Part shown: piece by piece, positions 18,627 to 27,751 of the stretch
Layout: each line of letters opens with the position of its first letter
Numbering within the stretch: the first letter of the stretch is position 1
Assembly: GCF_026341855.1 (NCBI RefSeq)
Contig: NZ_JAPENW010000001.1
Location: 3,463,001 to 3,527,000, forward strand
DNA length: 64,000 bases
Direction of reading: 5' to 3'
From: Streptomyces sp. NBC_00568
GTDB lineage: Bacteria; Actinomycetota; Actinomycetes; Streptomycetales; Streptomycetaceae
Made by a program: the position numbers and the translations under genes
Notes under the pieces: generated by a model
Told to the model about the DNA's origin: nothing
Databases searched by the model: none
The model's input: the letters and a program-made list of their open reading frames with translations, nothing else

Positions 18627-19358
18627 CTAGCGGCCCAGGGCCGCGAGTTCCTTCGCCGCCTCCGTGAGGTCCTTGGCGGTGTCGATGGCGCGCCAGTAGG
18701 CGCCATGCGGGATCGGGAAGCCCGCCAGCTGCCGTTCGCGGGCCAGGCGGGGGAAGGTCGTGCGCTCGTGGTCGCCGCGCTCGGGGAGCATCTCGGTGAA
18801 CTCGGGGGAGAAGACGTAGACGCCCGCGTTGATCTCGAACGTGGAGGGCGGGGCCTCGATGAAGTCCGTGATGTGACCGAAGCCGTCCGTCTGCACGGCG
18901 CCCCAGGGGATGCGGGGGCGGGCGAGCGCGAGCGTCGCGACCGCGTCGCGCTCGGCGTGGAAGTCCGCCATGTCGCGCAGCGAGAAACGGGTCCAGATGT
19001 CGCCGTTCGTCGCGTACCAGGGCCTGTCGGGGTGCGGGAGGTGCGCCGCGGCGTACTTGAGGCCGCCGCCGCGTCCGAGGGGCTCCGACTCGACGACCGT
19101 CGTGACATTGACCGGGAGGTCGGCCGAGTCCAGCCACTTCTGCAGGACCTCGGCGAGGTGCCCGCAGGAGACGACGACGTCGGTGACGCCCTCCTCGGCG
19201 AGCCAGGTCAGCTGGTGGCCGATGATCGGTGTCCCGGTGCCGGGGATCTCGACCATCGGCTTCGGCCGGTCGTCGGTGTAGGGACGCAGCCGGGAACCCT
19301 GGCCGCCGGCCAGGACAACGGCTTGAACGGGGCGCGACGCGGCGTTCGGATCGGTCAT
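18627..19358 (-). CDS. NDP-sugar nucleotidyltransferase
   Basis: A 243-residue single-domain nucleotidyltransferase. The NTP-binding loop reads VLAGGQGSRLRPYTDDRPKPM, and PLGRGGGLKYAA, TNGDIWTRF (metal Asp) and FEINAGVYVFSPEF are the other signatures of the ADP-glucose/GDP-mannose/dTDP-glucose pyrophosphorylase superfamily. It lacks the C-terminal beta-helix, so it resembles short mannose-1-phosphate guanylyltransferase-like enzymes. The exact nucleotide and sugar cannot be read from sequence. The start is ATG at 19358. It is the last gene of a leftward group that starts with the 149-residue protein and msiK further right, each separately terminated. Confidence 0.85.
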   Translation of the reverse strand: MTDPNAASRPVQAVVLAGGQGSRLRPYTDDRPKPMVEIPGTGTPIIGHQLTWLAEEGVTDVVVSCGHLAEVLQKWLDSADLPVNVTTVVESEPLGRGGGLKYAAAHLPHPDRPWYATNGDIWTRFSLRDMADFHAERDAVATLALARPRIPWGAVQTDGFGHITDFIEAPPSTFEINAGVYVFSPEFTEMLPERGDHERTTFPRLARERQLAGFPIPHGAYWRAIDTAKDLTEAAKELAALGR

Positions 19359-19542
19359 GCCCGAACTGTACGTGGCGCCCCGCCCGCGGCTTCCTGTGGC
19401 AACCGTTCCTTAATCAGCTGTTGCCGGGCGGCCCGCAATCGGGTGATTCGTGCCGCCGTGGGGGACGGCCGCGGAAAGGTGTGCCCCTCGGAGGGAGCTG
19501 TGGCCTCCGAGGGGAGCGTGTCCCGGGAAGGGGGCAGTGGCC

Positions 19543-19992
19543 TCAGAAGTGGGTGGCCGCGACCCCCGAGGCGAACGATGTGTCGCAGACGGGGCGGGCG
19601 AAGGACTGCGCGCGGGTCGGGCCGTACGCGCGGACCGCGGCGCGGCCGAGGGCACGGGCGATGGACACGCAGTGCTTCGCCAGCGACGGGCGGCCGTTCA
19701 CCGCTTGCTGGAGGTGGGTGAGGGCGACGCCCGGGTTCTTCTCCTGGAGCTCCAGGAGCAGCTTGTCGCGCAGGAGGTCCTGCGGGGCACGGGAGACGGC
19801 TCGTGTCGAGACGTCTTCGGAGGACGCGGTGAGCACCGAGCTCGAGGGGTTCCCCGACCAGTTGACTCGGGTGACCGCGAGAGTCCCGGAGAGCACCAGG
19901 ACGACAGGCAGAACGAGGGCGAGGGTGCGGCCGATCCGGCGGGCGGGGCCACGGCCACGCCGGGTCCGTTGGTTAGTGGTGGAGTGCTTCAC
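19543..19992 (-). CDS. Hypothetical membrane-anchored or secreted protein
   Basis: A 149-residue protein with a very basic start (RTRRGRGPARRIGR), one hydrophobic segment at about 22-41 (TLALVLPVVLVLSGTLAV) and an extracytoplasmic domain. The domain has two Cys (HCVSIARALGRAAV and RPVCDTSF), which could form a disulfide outside the cell. A helical LLRDKLLLELQEKNPGVAL block precedes them. I do not know the family; the same small gene is expected beside msiK in other Streptomyces. A terminator separates it from msiK. Confidence 0.7.
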   Translation of the reverse strand: MKHSTTNQRTRRGRGPARRIGRTLALVLPVVLVLSGTLAVTRVNWSGNPSSSVLTASSEDVSTRAVSRAPQDLLRDKLLLELQEKNPGVALTHLQQAVNGRPSLAKHCVSIARALGRAAVRAYGPTRAQSFARPVCDTSFASGVAATHF

Positions 19993-20130
19993 GCGAGTGA
20001 GGGTAGCGCGGGGTAATGATTTGGCGACATTTAGTCACCGGTTCGGGGGACGGGGAAGCGGTGTTTTCTGGGTAGTGCGTTGACGTACAGATATCGAAAT
20101 GCCCGGTCTGCCGGGGTATTTGTCGACAAC

Positions 20131-20166
20131 GAAGAGGGCCCCGCAGCAGGCTGCGGGGCCCTCTTC
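20131..20166 (-). terminator. Terminator after msiK
   Basis: A perfect 16-bp stem (20131-20146 with 20151-20166) with a 4-nt loop. It reads GAAGAGGG to CCCTCTTC, 60 bp after the msiK stop on the minus strand. Confidence 0.85.
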
Positions 20167-20225
20167 GTCAACTTGGGTGAATTCCACCCCTACGGGGTGT
20201 GCGTTCGGCCCGGATGACGCTGACG

Positions 20226-21362
<1,137 letters not shown>

Positions 21363-21422
21363 GGTGATGGGCCCCCTTCACCGGCAGGAACGTGCCGGAC
21401 GATCCGTTGTAAAGGTGGTGAT

Positions 21423-21446
21423 CCACTATGGAAACGCCCATAGTGG
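21423..21446. promoter_or_regulatory. Inverted repeat upstream of msiK
   Basis: A perfect 9-bp inverted repeat, CCACTATGG at 21423-21431 and CCATAGTGG at 21438-21446, with a 6-nt spacer, lies 61-84 bp before the msiK start. It overlaps the dre-like site on one side. It looks like an operator for a dimeric regulator of unknown identity. Confidence 0.55.
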
Positions 21447-21457
21447 TGTAGTCCACA
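21442..21457. promoter_or_regulatory. dre-like DasR site upstream of msiK
   Basis: AGTGGTGTAGTCCACA matches the DasR consensus AGTGGTCTAGACCACT at 13 of 16 positions. DasR is the GntR-family repressor of GlcNAc metabolism in Streptomyces and is relieved by glucosamine-6-phosphate. The site is 80-95 bp upstream of msiK. Confidence 0.6.
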
Positions 21458-21599
21458 TGAGTGAACCGACTCAGGACGCTACCTGGCGTTCATGCGTTCT
21501 GTCAGTACCCCGAGACCGGTGAAGTTCGCGGAAACTTTCGACAGGGGCCCGCCGCGACGTGGGTACACTGCACGGGCACGTACGCCGCGCGCGCGGCAG

Positions 21600-21673
21600 G
21601 CCTCCTTAGCTCAGATGGCCAGAGCAACGCACTTGTAATGCGTAGGTCGTCGGTTCGAATCCGACAGGGGGCT
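21600..21673 (+). tRNA. tRNA-Thr(TGT)
   Basis: A 74-nt cloverleaf: acceptor GCCTCCT with AGGGGGC (one G-T pair), D arm around TAGCTCAGATGG, anticodon stem ACGCA/TGCGT with loop CTTGTAA giving TGT, and T loop GGTTCGAATCC. The CCA end is not encoded. It is followed at once by a terminator and then a decayed integrative-element gene, so it may be an insertion target. Confidence 0.93.
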
Positions 21674-21680
21674 CCCTTGC

Positions 21681-21716
21681 AAGCCCAGCTCAGACGGTGT
21701 CTGAGCTGGGCTTTTG
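21681..21716 (+). terminator. Terminator after tRNA-Thr
   Basis: A 14-bp perfect stem (21681-21694 with 21700-21713) with a 5-nt loop and a short T-run, 8 bp after the tRNA. Confidence 0.8.
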
Positions 21717-21722
21717 CGTTCA

Positions 21723-22149
21723 GTGGACCGAGTCCGGCGACCGCGACCGCGCAGTGCGAGGGGAAGGCCCGCACGCTCTGGGTGCAGCCGTCGCCGATGC
21801 ACCGGGAGTGACGCCGGTTGCCGCGCTGTCAGGCGCGTCCGAACCGCCCTTGTGCTCTGGGGTGTCGAGGTCGACGACCAGGAGCCCGGAGGGGCCGGTG
21901 GCGATGCCGAGTTGAACGGTCAGTCCATGCGACCAGGTGGCACGGATGCGGTCGGGGTCGGTCGTGGCGCGTTGCTCCCACTTCCGGTGCCCGTTCTCGC
22001 ACGGGCCCGTGCCGGTGTACGTCCGCTCCCCGTGCAGAGCTGGGAGCTTGAATGCCGGGGCGCAGGGGGAAGACGTGCCAGCCGCGTTCAGCGGCCGTCA
22101 GAGCTGCGGCGAGTAAGGACCCTCGCCGAATGTCGGTCGGTTGCGTCAT
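21723..22149 (-). pseudogene. Frameshifted bifunctional primase/polymerase remnant
   Basis: Reading left from an ATG at 22149, one frame gives MTQPTDIRRGSLLAAALTAA and then ERGWHVFPLRPG, the start of the primase/polymerase (prim-pol) domain. Near 22045-22055 the frame breaks. The next frame continues the same domain: LHGERTYTGTGPCENGHRKW, EQRATTDPDRIRATWSHG, and QLGIATGPSGLLVVDLDTP with the metal-binding DLD motif. It then degenerates and stops near 21723. Such primases belong to actinobacterial integrative and plasmid elements. The helicase-like half and all other element genes are missing. Lying beside tRNA-Thr, it is best read as a scar of an excised or deleted element. Confidence 0.75.
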
Positions 22150-22252
22150 TCTGGGAGACCTCCAACAGGTCTGTAGCGGGCTGGTTGGAAGGGGCGGCCC
22201 GGGTCTTTGGCGAGATGGGCCCCCCTTTGACGCTTCGGGGGAGTCGGTGGAC

Positions 22253-22561
22253 ATGACCGGAAGGCAACCGCGCAAGGGCGGGACGGATCGCGGTTGGAGG
22301 AGTCGCCCGTGGTCGCGTTATTTGGCGGGGCTCTGTGTGTGGGCACCGCTGTACGGGCTGTATGTGCTGGCGTCCCACGTTGTGTTCGGCAGGCCGTGGG
22401 GCTCTGCTCTGCCGGTGGCCATAGGGATGACAGTGGCCTTGCCCGCGTACACCGTGTGGTCCGAAAGGCGAGGCCACGGCAGGCGAGAGGACGACGAGAG
22501 GTCGGCGGTCCCGGCGAAGGTGCCACCGCCTCCGCCACCCCCACCGCCGTTGGGTCCGTAG
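22253..22561 (+). CDS. Small two-helix membrane protein
   Basis: A 102-residue protein with a basic N-terminus, two likely membrane helices (YLAGLCVWAPLYGLYVLASHV and SALPVAIGMTVALPAYTVW), a charged linker (RRGHGRREDDER) and a Pro run ending the protein (PPPPPPPPPLGP). A GGGGGAG site lies about 10 nt before the ATG; a longer frame upstream crosses the decayed primase gene and is rejected. The function is unknown. It faces another small membrane protein end to end, and both sit in the tRNA-linked accessory zone. Confidence 0.6.
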   Translation: MTGRQPRKGGTDRGWRSRPWSRYLAGLCVWAPLYGLYVLASHVVFGRPWGSALPVAIGMTVALPAYTVWSERRGHGRREDDERSAVPAKVPPPPPPPPPLGP

Positions 22562-22588
22562 CTCAGCCGTGGAAGTGGTTGCGCTTGA

Positions 22589-22792
22589 TCAGGCTTTGCG
22601 GATGTTGACCGTGGTCCCGGTCTTGGAGCCGGAAGCGGAGAAGATCTGGACGGCGATCCAGCCGCCGAAGATGACGGCGGCGAGGGTGATCAGTTGCGCG
22701 GTGAGTGCGGCCGAGAGCGCCCGTCCACGTACCGCAGCGTCTGTCGTGCCGTGAGGACGACGGGCTGAGGTTGGACCGGCCTGCCTTCTCAT
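22589..22792 (-). CDS. Small single-helix membrane protein
   Basis: A 67-residue protein with a polar, Arg-rich start (about 25 residues), one hydrophobic helix (ALTAQLITLAAVIFGGWIAV) and a short tail (SGSKTGTTVNIRKA). The start is the ATG at 22792, with a purine-rich AAGGCAGAGGG immediately before it, which is closer than ideal. A longer frame reaching 23155 would overlap the next gene and is rejected. The function is unknown; it ends 27 bp from the convergent two-helix protein. Confidence 0.5.
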   Translation of the reverse strand: MRRQAGPTSARRPHGTTDAAVRGRALSAALTAQLITLAAVIFGGWIAVQIFSASGSKTGTTVNIRKA

Positions 22793-22979
22793 CCCTCTGC
22801 CTTGCTCGGCGTGCCCACCCCGAGTGGTGAACGTAGCGTGCCGATATGAGCGCGATACGTGGCAGTCAGGTCGTGGCTGGAGGCGTCGACCGTAGGCCTG
22901 GGCTGCCGCTTCGACGCGAGCCCAGTCGGCCTGTGGGCACTTTGGTCTGCGTGCTCGGCATGGGACGGGTGGCGTTCCC

Positions 22980-24968
22980 ATGATGAAGAAGATCTTGGTT
23001 GCGCTCGGGATCGTGCTGGTCCTGCAAAGCCTCTTCGCGCTCTGTCTGGTCAGTTCGCTGCAACTGCTGGTGCTGCGCAACGCCCCGATCGGTGTGACCG
23101 GCTCGTCCCCGGTCGTGAACGCGGTGCGATCGAAGGTGTCGCTGCAGACGATCAACTATGCGGACGAGTCCGCGGTGCTCGATGCGATCGGCCAGAGCAA
23201 GCTCTATGGCGCCTACCTGCCGGGCCCCAGGAGCGACACCCTGATCGTGGTCCCGACCAAGAGCTTCTTCGGCCGTGTGGAGCTGGAAGCCGCTTTCGGT
23301 GACGCGTCCAAGAAGCTCGGCAAGCCCATGACGGTGAAGACCGTCAAGCCGCTCCCGAAGAGCGACCGACTCGGCGGTGTCGTCGGGTTGCTCCTGATCC
23401 CCTTGCTCATCGGCGGATATCTGGCCGCCGTCCTGGTGCTCAAGGCGACCAGGACGGCCGCCGCTCCGTGGCATGTGGCGATGCTCGTCGGCTACTCAGC
23501 GGCTGGAGCTCTGCTGACCGACCTGATCGCCGGGCCCGGCATCGGCGCGTACGCGAACAGCCACTTCTGGCCGCTCCTGCCGTGCTTCATCCTGATCACC
23601 GCCTCCGTCACCCTCGCCGCCGCGGCCTTCCAACGCCTGGTCGGACCGCTGGGCACTCTCCTGGTGGCGACCCTGTTCATCATCGTGGGTGGCTCCGCCG
23701 CCGGCGGGATCGGGCTCTTCCTCCTCCCCGTCTACTGGCAGCACATCGGCGCCATCTTCCCGCCCCAGCAAGCCGTCACCCTGCTGCGCAACGTCATCTA
23801 CTTCGACGGCAACAACATCACCACGCCGCTCATCGTCCTCGGCCTGTACACACTGGCCGGAGGCGTCATCATCGGCTACCTGGGCCGCTGGCGACCGGTC
23901 AAGAAGGTCGGTGGGGCAGCTCCTTCCCACCGAGCGGGCTCCACGCCCGAGCCGTCCTCCGGGCGCCCCGTCGTGGCGGCCCTGGCCGCTCTGGCCGTCG
24001 TCGCCGTGATGCAGTGCCTGTTCACCGCGAACTACATGAGCTCCGGGCACGAGCCCGTCGCGACCGACCTCCCGATCGGCTCCACCGGCGCGTCCCCGAT
24101 CCTGAACGCGGCCCAGAGGAACCTCTCCCTCAAGGTCACCCAGTACCCCGACGAAACCGCCGTGAAGGACGCGATCGACCAGGCCAAGATCTACGGCGCG
24201 CTCATCCCCGGACCGACATCGACCACGCTCCTCGTCGTCCCCACCCTCAGCGACGTCGCCCCCCTCGACCTGGCCGGTAACTTCGAGGAAGCCGCGAAGA
24301 AGCTCCGGCAGCCGCTCCACGTCGAGCAGTACGCACCCCATCCCCTGGCGAAGAAGGACCCCTTCGGCCTGGTCTCGTCGCTGATGCTGGTCCCGCTACT
24401 CGTCGGCGGCTACATGGGCGCCACGATGCTCCGAGCAACGACCGGAACCTCGGTCGGACGCTGGCGCCTGCCCGCACTCGCCGGGTTCGCCGTCCTCGCC
24501 GCCCTGCTGGTCAACGTCGTCGTCTGTACCTGGCTCAAGGGCTACCCCGCGCCCAAGTTCTGGATCGTCTGGCCGATCCTCGCCCTGGTCATCGCGGCCG
24601 TCGCCCTCGTCGCCGCCGTCCTGCAAAAACTCCTCGGCGCCGCCGGAACCCTCGTGACCGTCGTCGTGGTCATGCTCTTCGGCAATCCGTCCTCCGGCGG
24701 AGCGAACGGAGTCCCCTACCTGCCGGCCTTCTGGCGAGCCATCGGCCCCTACCTGCCACCCCGCAACGCCTACATCCTGCTCCGCAACACGATCTACTTC
24801 GACGGCCACGGAACCACCCAGGCCCTCATCGTCCTGCTCCTCTACCTCGTCATCCCCGCCGTGGCCCTCGTCCTGCTCTACCGCTTCCGCACACCCGACA
24901 GCCCCGTGACCCCGGAGACCGAGGCCGAGGCGACCGCGATGACCGCCCCTGTAGGCGGCCTGCCGTAG
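22980..24968 (+). CDS. Internally duplicated ABC-2/YhgE-like membrane protein
   Basis: A 662-residue membrane protein made of two similar halves (about 1-310 and 330-640). Each half has an entry helix, an outside domain with the same blocks, and five or so more helices. Matching pairs are PIGVTGSSPVVNA/PIGSTGASPILNA, YADESAVLDAIGQSKLYGAY/YPDETAVKDAIDQAKIYGAL, LLLIPLLIGGYLAA/LMLVPLLVGGYMGA, and LLRNVIYFDGNN/LLRNTIYFDGHG. A single half resembles YhgE/Pip or DUF3533-type proteins (ABC-2 permease-like, one large extracytoplasmic loop). No ATPase gene is adjacent. The duplication is clear in sequence; the transport role is inference. The starts ATG-ATG are adjacent. Confidence 0.8.
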   Translation: MMKKILVALGIVLVLQSLFALCLVSSLQLLVLRNAPIGVTGSSPVVNAVRSKVSLQTINYADESAVLDAIGQSKLYGAYLPGPRSDTLIVVPTKSFFGRVELEAAFGDASKKLGKPMTVKTVKPLPKSDRLGGVVGLLLIPLLIGGYLAAVLVLKATRTAAAPWHVAMLVGYSAAGALLTDLIAGPGIGAYANSHFWPLLPCFILITASVTLAAAAFQRLVGPLGTLLVATLFIIVGGSAAGGIGLFLLPVYWQHIGAIFPPQQAVTLLRNVIYFDGNNITTPLIVLGLYTLAGGVIIGYLGRWRPVKKVGGAAPSHRAGSTPEPSSGRPVVAALAALAVVAVMQCLFTANYMSSGHEPVATDLPIGSTGASPILNAAQRNLSLKVTQYPDETAVKDAIDQAKIYGALIPGPTSTTLLVVPTLSDVAPLDLAGNFEEAAKKLRQPLHVEQYAPHPLAKKDPFGLVSSLMLVPLLVGGYMGATMLRATTGTSVGRWRLPALAGFAVLAALLVNVVVCTWLKGYPAPKFWIVWPILALVIAAVALVAAVLQKLLGAAGTLVTVVVVMLFGNPSSGGANGVPYLPAFWRAIGPYLPPRNAYILLRNTIYFDGHGTTQALIVLLLYLVIPAVALVLLYRFRTPDSPVTPETEAEATAMTAPVGGLP

Positions 24969-24999
24969 GGCAGCGGCGTGGGGCTTCCGGGTCAGGGGC

Positions 25000-25479
25000 T
25001 CAGGCCTGGTTCCCCAGGGCTTCCAGTGGCTCGTCCGTCAGCCGGTACATCGTCCACTCGTCCTGCGGGCGCGCGCCCAGCGACTCGTAGAAGTCGATCG
25101 AGGGCCGGTTCCAGTTCAGGACGGACCACTCCAGACGCTGGTAGCCGCGTTCCCGGCAGATCCGCGCGAGTTCCGTGAGCAGCGCCTTGCCGTGGCCCGC
25201 GCCGCGCGCCGTGGGGCGTACGTACAGGTCCTCCAGGTAGATGCCGTGGACGCCGCGCCAGGTCGAGAAGTTCAGGAACCACAGCGAGAAGCCGACCGGC
25301 TCGCCCGTGGTGTCGTCCTCCGCCATGTGCGCGTACGCGGCCGGGTTCTCCCCGAACAGTGCCTCGCGCAGCTGCTCCGGTGTCGCCCTCGCCTCCTCCA
25401 AGACCTTCTCGTACTCCGCGAGTTCACGGACCAGGGCATGGATGACGGGGATGTCGTCGGGGGTCGCGGTACGGATCAT
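25000..25479 (-). CDS. GNAT-family N-acetyltransferase
   Basis: A 159-residue GCN5-type acetyltransferase of the polyamine/diamine class. The fold runs from the start MIRTATPDDIPVIHALVREL to the acetyl-CoA loop (TARGAGHGKALLTELARI, the R-x-x-G-x-G/A motif) and the end strand RLEWSVLNWNRPSIDFYESL, with the Tyr that acts as general acid. The block GIYLEDLYVRP is typical of SSAT-like enzymes (spermidine/spermine or thialysine acetyltransferases). The substrate cannot be fixed from sequence. It is divergent from the rhomboid-like gene. Confidence 0.88.
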   Translation of the reverse strand: MIRTATPDDIPVIHALVRELAEYEKVLEEARATPEQLREALFGENPAAYAHMAEDDTTGEPVGFSLWFLNFSTWRGVHGIYLEDLYVRPTARGAGHGKALLTELARICRERGYQRLEWSVLNWNRPSIDFYESLGARPQDEWTMYRLTDEPLEALGNQA

Positions 25480-25618
25480 GCGGCGAGACTAGCTCCGGCG
25501 GTCCCGCAGCCGCCGTCCGATCTCCAGGTGGTCCGGAACGCCCGCTTCGGCAACCTCGCGACGAAGTCCCGGCCCGCCGCTCCACCGGACCTCTCCTGCC
25601 GCGGCCGGACCGTCCGGA

Positions 25619-26317
25619 ATGTCGATCGCGTCAGGGACACTGCCGGCATGGGTGAATCGGGTCATGCGTTTTGACCGGGGCTTCCACAGGGTGTGGATGT
25701 ACGTGCGCGGCGCCCCGGGCACGTACGTCTGGCTGACGATTCTGTTCATCACCACCGTGGCCATGCACCACATGTCTCCGGATTTCGAAGAGGACTTCCT
25801 GCGGCAGCGTTCGACGAACATCCATGAGCTGTCGAACAACCCGGTGCGGGTGCTGTTCGCCAGCGCGATGTGGATCGACGGCGGGCACTGGCTGCCGTAC
25901 GCCGTCCTCTACACCGTCTTCCAGGCGCCGGCCGAACGCTGGCTGGGAACCGCGCGCTGGCTCGTGGTGTGCGTGGCCGCGCATGTGCTGTCGACGCTGA
26001 TCAGCGAGGGTGCGCTGCTCTGGGCGATCCGGCACGGCATGGCCCCGCACTCCGCGGTCGACACCCTCGACATCGGGGTGAGCTACGCCCTGGCGGGGGT
26101 GATCGGCGTGCTCACGTACCGGATCGCGACGCCCTGGCGGTACCCGTATCTGGTGGTCGTGCTGGCGGTGTACGGGGTTCCGTTCGCGACCGCGCGCACC
26201 TTCACCGATCTCGGGCATTTCACCTCCGTTCTGATCGGTCTCGCCTGCTATCCGCTGGTCAGAGGGCGGGGAAAAGCATGGAATCCGAAGGAGACAGTGA
26301 CCGCTCATCGGGGTTAA
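25619..26317 (+). CDS. Rhomboid-like membrane protein
   Basis: A membrane protein of up to 232 residues with about six helices. It resembles the actinobacterial rhomboid-like family: APGTYVWLTILFITTVAMHH entry helix, NNPVRVLFASAMWIDGGHWL, YAVLYTVFQAPAERWLGT, and a final ARTFTDLGHFTSVLIGLACYP helix with the late His. The catalytic GxSG serine motif of true rhomboid proteases is replaced by GVSYALAGV, which keeps a Ser but not the GxSG spacing, so protease activity is unsure. The start is uncertain; ATG at 25664 (MRFDRGFHRVW) fits relatives better than the long form given here. The FAD oxidase gene starts 10 bp after it. Confidence 0.75.
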   Translation: MSIASGTLPAWVNRVMRFDRGFHRVWMYVRGAPGTYVWLTILFITTVAMHHMSPDFEEDFLRQRSTNIHELSNNPVRVLFASAMWIDGGHWLPYAVLYTVFQAPAERWLGTARWLVVCVAAHVLSTLISEGALLWAIRHGMAPHSAVDTLDIGVSYALAGVIGVLTYRIATPWRYPYLVVVLAVYGVPFATARTFTDLGHFTSVLIGLACYPLVRGRGKAWNPKETVTAHRG

Positions 26318-26327
26318 CGTCCCGCTC

Positions 26328-27734
26328 ATGAGCAGTTCGACGAGCAACGTCGTGAACGGCGGCATCTCCTTCTGGTACGCGGACGACGGCCTCCCCGCCC
26401 CCCGGGAGCCCCTGCCCGGCGACGCCACCGCCGATGTCGTGGTGGTCGGCGGCGGCTACACGGGACTGTGGACCGCGTACTACCTGAAGAAGGCGGCCCC
26501 CTTCCTGCGCGTCACCGTCCTGGAGCAGAAGTTCTGCGGCTACGGCGCCTCGGGGCGCAACGGAGGCTGGCTCTACAACGGCATCGCGGGCCGCGACCGG
26601 TACGCGAAGCTGCACGGCCAGGAGGCTGCCGTACGCCTTCAGCAGGCCATGAACGACACCGTGGACGAGGTCGTCCGGGTGGCCGCCGAGGAGGGCATCG
26701 AGGCCGACATCCACCAGGGCGGCGTCCTCGAAGTGGCGTACACGCCCGCCCAGCTGGCCCGGCTCAAGGCCTTCCACGCGCACGAGCTGTCGTACGGCGA
26801 GAAGGACCGCGAGCTGTACGGCGCGAAGGAGACCGCCGGGCGGATCCGGGTCGCCGACGCGGTGGGCTCGACCTGGACCCCGCACGGGGCCCGGCTGCAC
26901 CCGGTGAAGCTGGTCAAGGGCCTCGCCGCGGCCGTCGAGGCGCTCGGCGTCACCATCCACGAGCAGACGCCGGTGACCGAGATCCGCCCGAAGCACGCGG
27001 TGACGCCGTACGGCACCGTCCGCGCCCCCTACATCCTGCGCTGCACCGAGGGCTTCACCGCGAACCTCAAGGGCCAGCGGCGGACCTGGCTGCCCATGAA
27101 CTCCTCCATGATCGCGACGGAGCCGCTGACCGCCGAGCAGTGGGCGGAGATCGGCTGGGAGGGCCGCGAGACGCTCGGCGACATGGCGCACGCGTACATG
27201 TACGCGCAGCGCACCGCCGACGACCGCATCGCGCTCGGCGGCCGGGGTGTCCCGTACCGCTTCGGCTCGCGCACCGACAACGACGGCCGCACCCAGCAGG
27301 CGACCGTCGACGCCCTGTACGAGATCCTCGTCCGCTTCTTCCCCTCGCTGACCGGCGTCCGGGTCTCCCACGCCTGGTCGGGCGTCCTCGGCGTCCCGCG
27401 CGACTGGTGTGCCACCGTCACCCTGGACCGCTCGACGGGCCTCGGCTGGGCCGGCGGCTACGTCGGCTCGGGCGTCGCCACCACCAACCTCGCCGCCCGC
27501 ACGCTGCGCGACCTCGTGCAGTGGGACTCCGGCCAGGCGGGCGCGACGGACCTGACCGCCCTGCCCTGGGTCGACCACAAGGTCCGCAAGTGGGAACCGG
27601 AGCCGTTCCGCTGGATCGGCGTCCACGGCATGTACGCGACCTACCGCACGGCCGACCGCCGCGAACTGACCACTCACAGCGCGGAGTCGTCGCGGCTGGC
27701 GCAGCTCGCGGACCGGCTGGCCGGACGGCACTGA
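26328..27734 (+). CDS. FAD-dependent amine/amino-acid oxidase
   Basis: A 468-residue DAO-family flavoprotein. The dinucleotide motif DVVVVGGGYTGLWTAYYL lies near residue 40, then VLEQKFCGYGASGRNGGWL is the FAD/substrate region common to gamma-glutamylputrescine and glycine oxidases. A second FAD-contact block is near the end (GLGWAGGYVGSGVATTNLAA). The family oxidises primary or secondary amines with O2. Ten bases separate it from the rhomboid-like gene, suggesting co-transcription. The exact substrate is open; a polyamine role would suit the SSAT-like acetyltransferase upstream. Confidence 0.85.
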   Translation: MSSSTSNVVNGGISFWYADDGLPAPREPLPGDATADVVVVGGGYTGLWTAYYLKKAAPFLRVTVLEQKFCGYGASGRNGGWLYNGIAGRDRYAKLHGQEAAVRLQQAMNDTVDEVVRVAAEEGIEADIHQGGVLEVAYTPAQLARLKAFHAHELSYGEKDRELYGAKETAGRIRVADAVGSTWTPHGARLHPVKLVKGLAAAVEALGVTIHEQTPVTEIRPKHAVTPYGTVRAPYILRCTEGFTANLKGQRRTWLPMNSSMIATEPLTAEQWAEIGWEGRETLGDMAHAYMYAQRTADDRIALGGRGVPYRFGSRTDNDGRTQQATVDALYEILVRFFPSLTGVRVSHAWSGVLGVPRDWCATVTLDRSTGLGWAGGYVGSGVATTNLAARTLRDLVQWDSGQAGATDLTALPWVDHKVRKWEPEPFRWIGVHGMYATYRTADRRELTTHSAESSRLAQLADRLAGRH

Positions 27735-27751
27735 CCGGGCCCGGCGGCCGG

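Noticed and set aside
16835..19108. Very long minus-strand open frame over the DoxX gene
   Set aside because: It is antisense to the DoxX gene and nucleotidyltransferase; the residues are low-complexity Arg/Ala/Pro and it has no family motif. High GC makes long antisense frames common.
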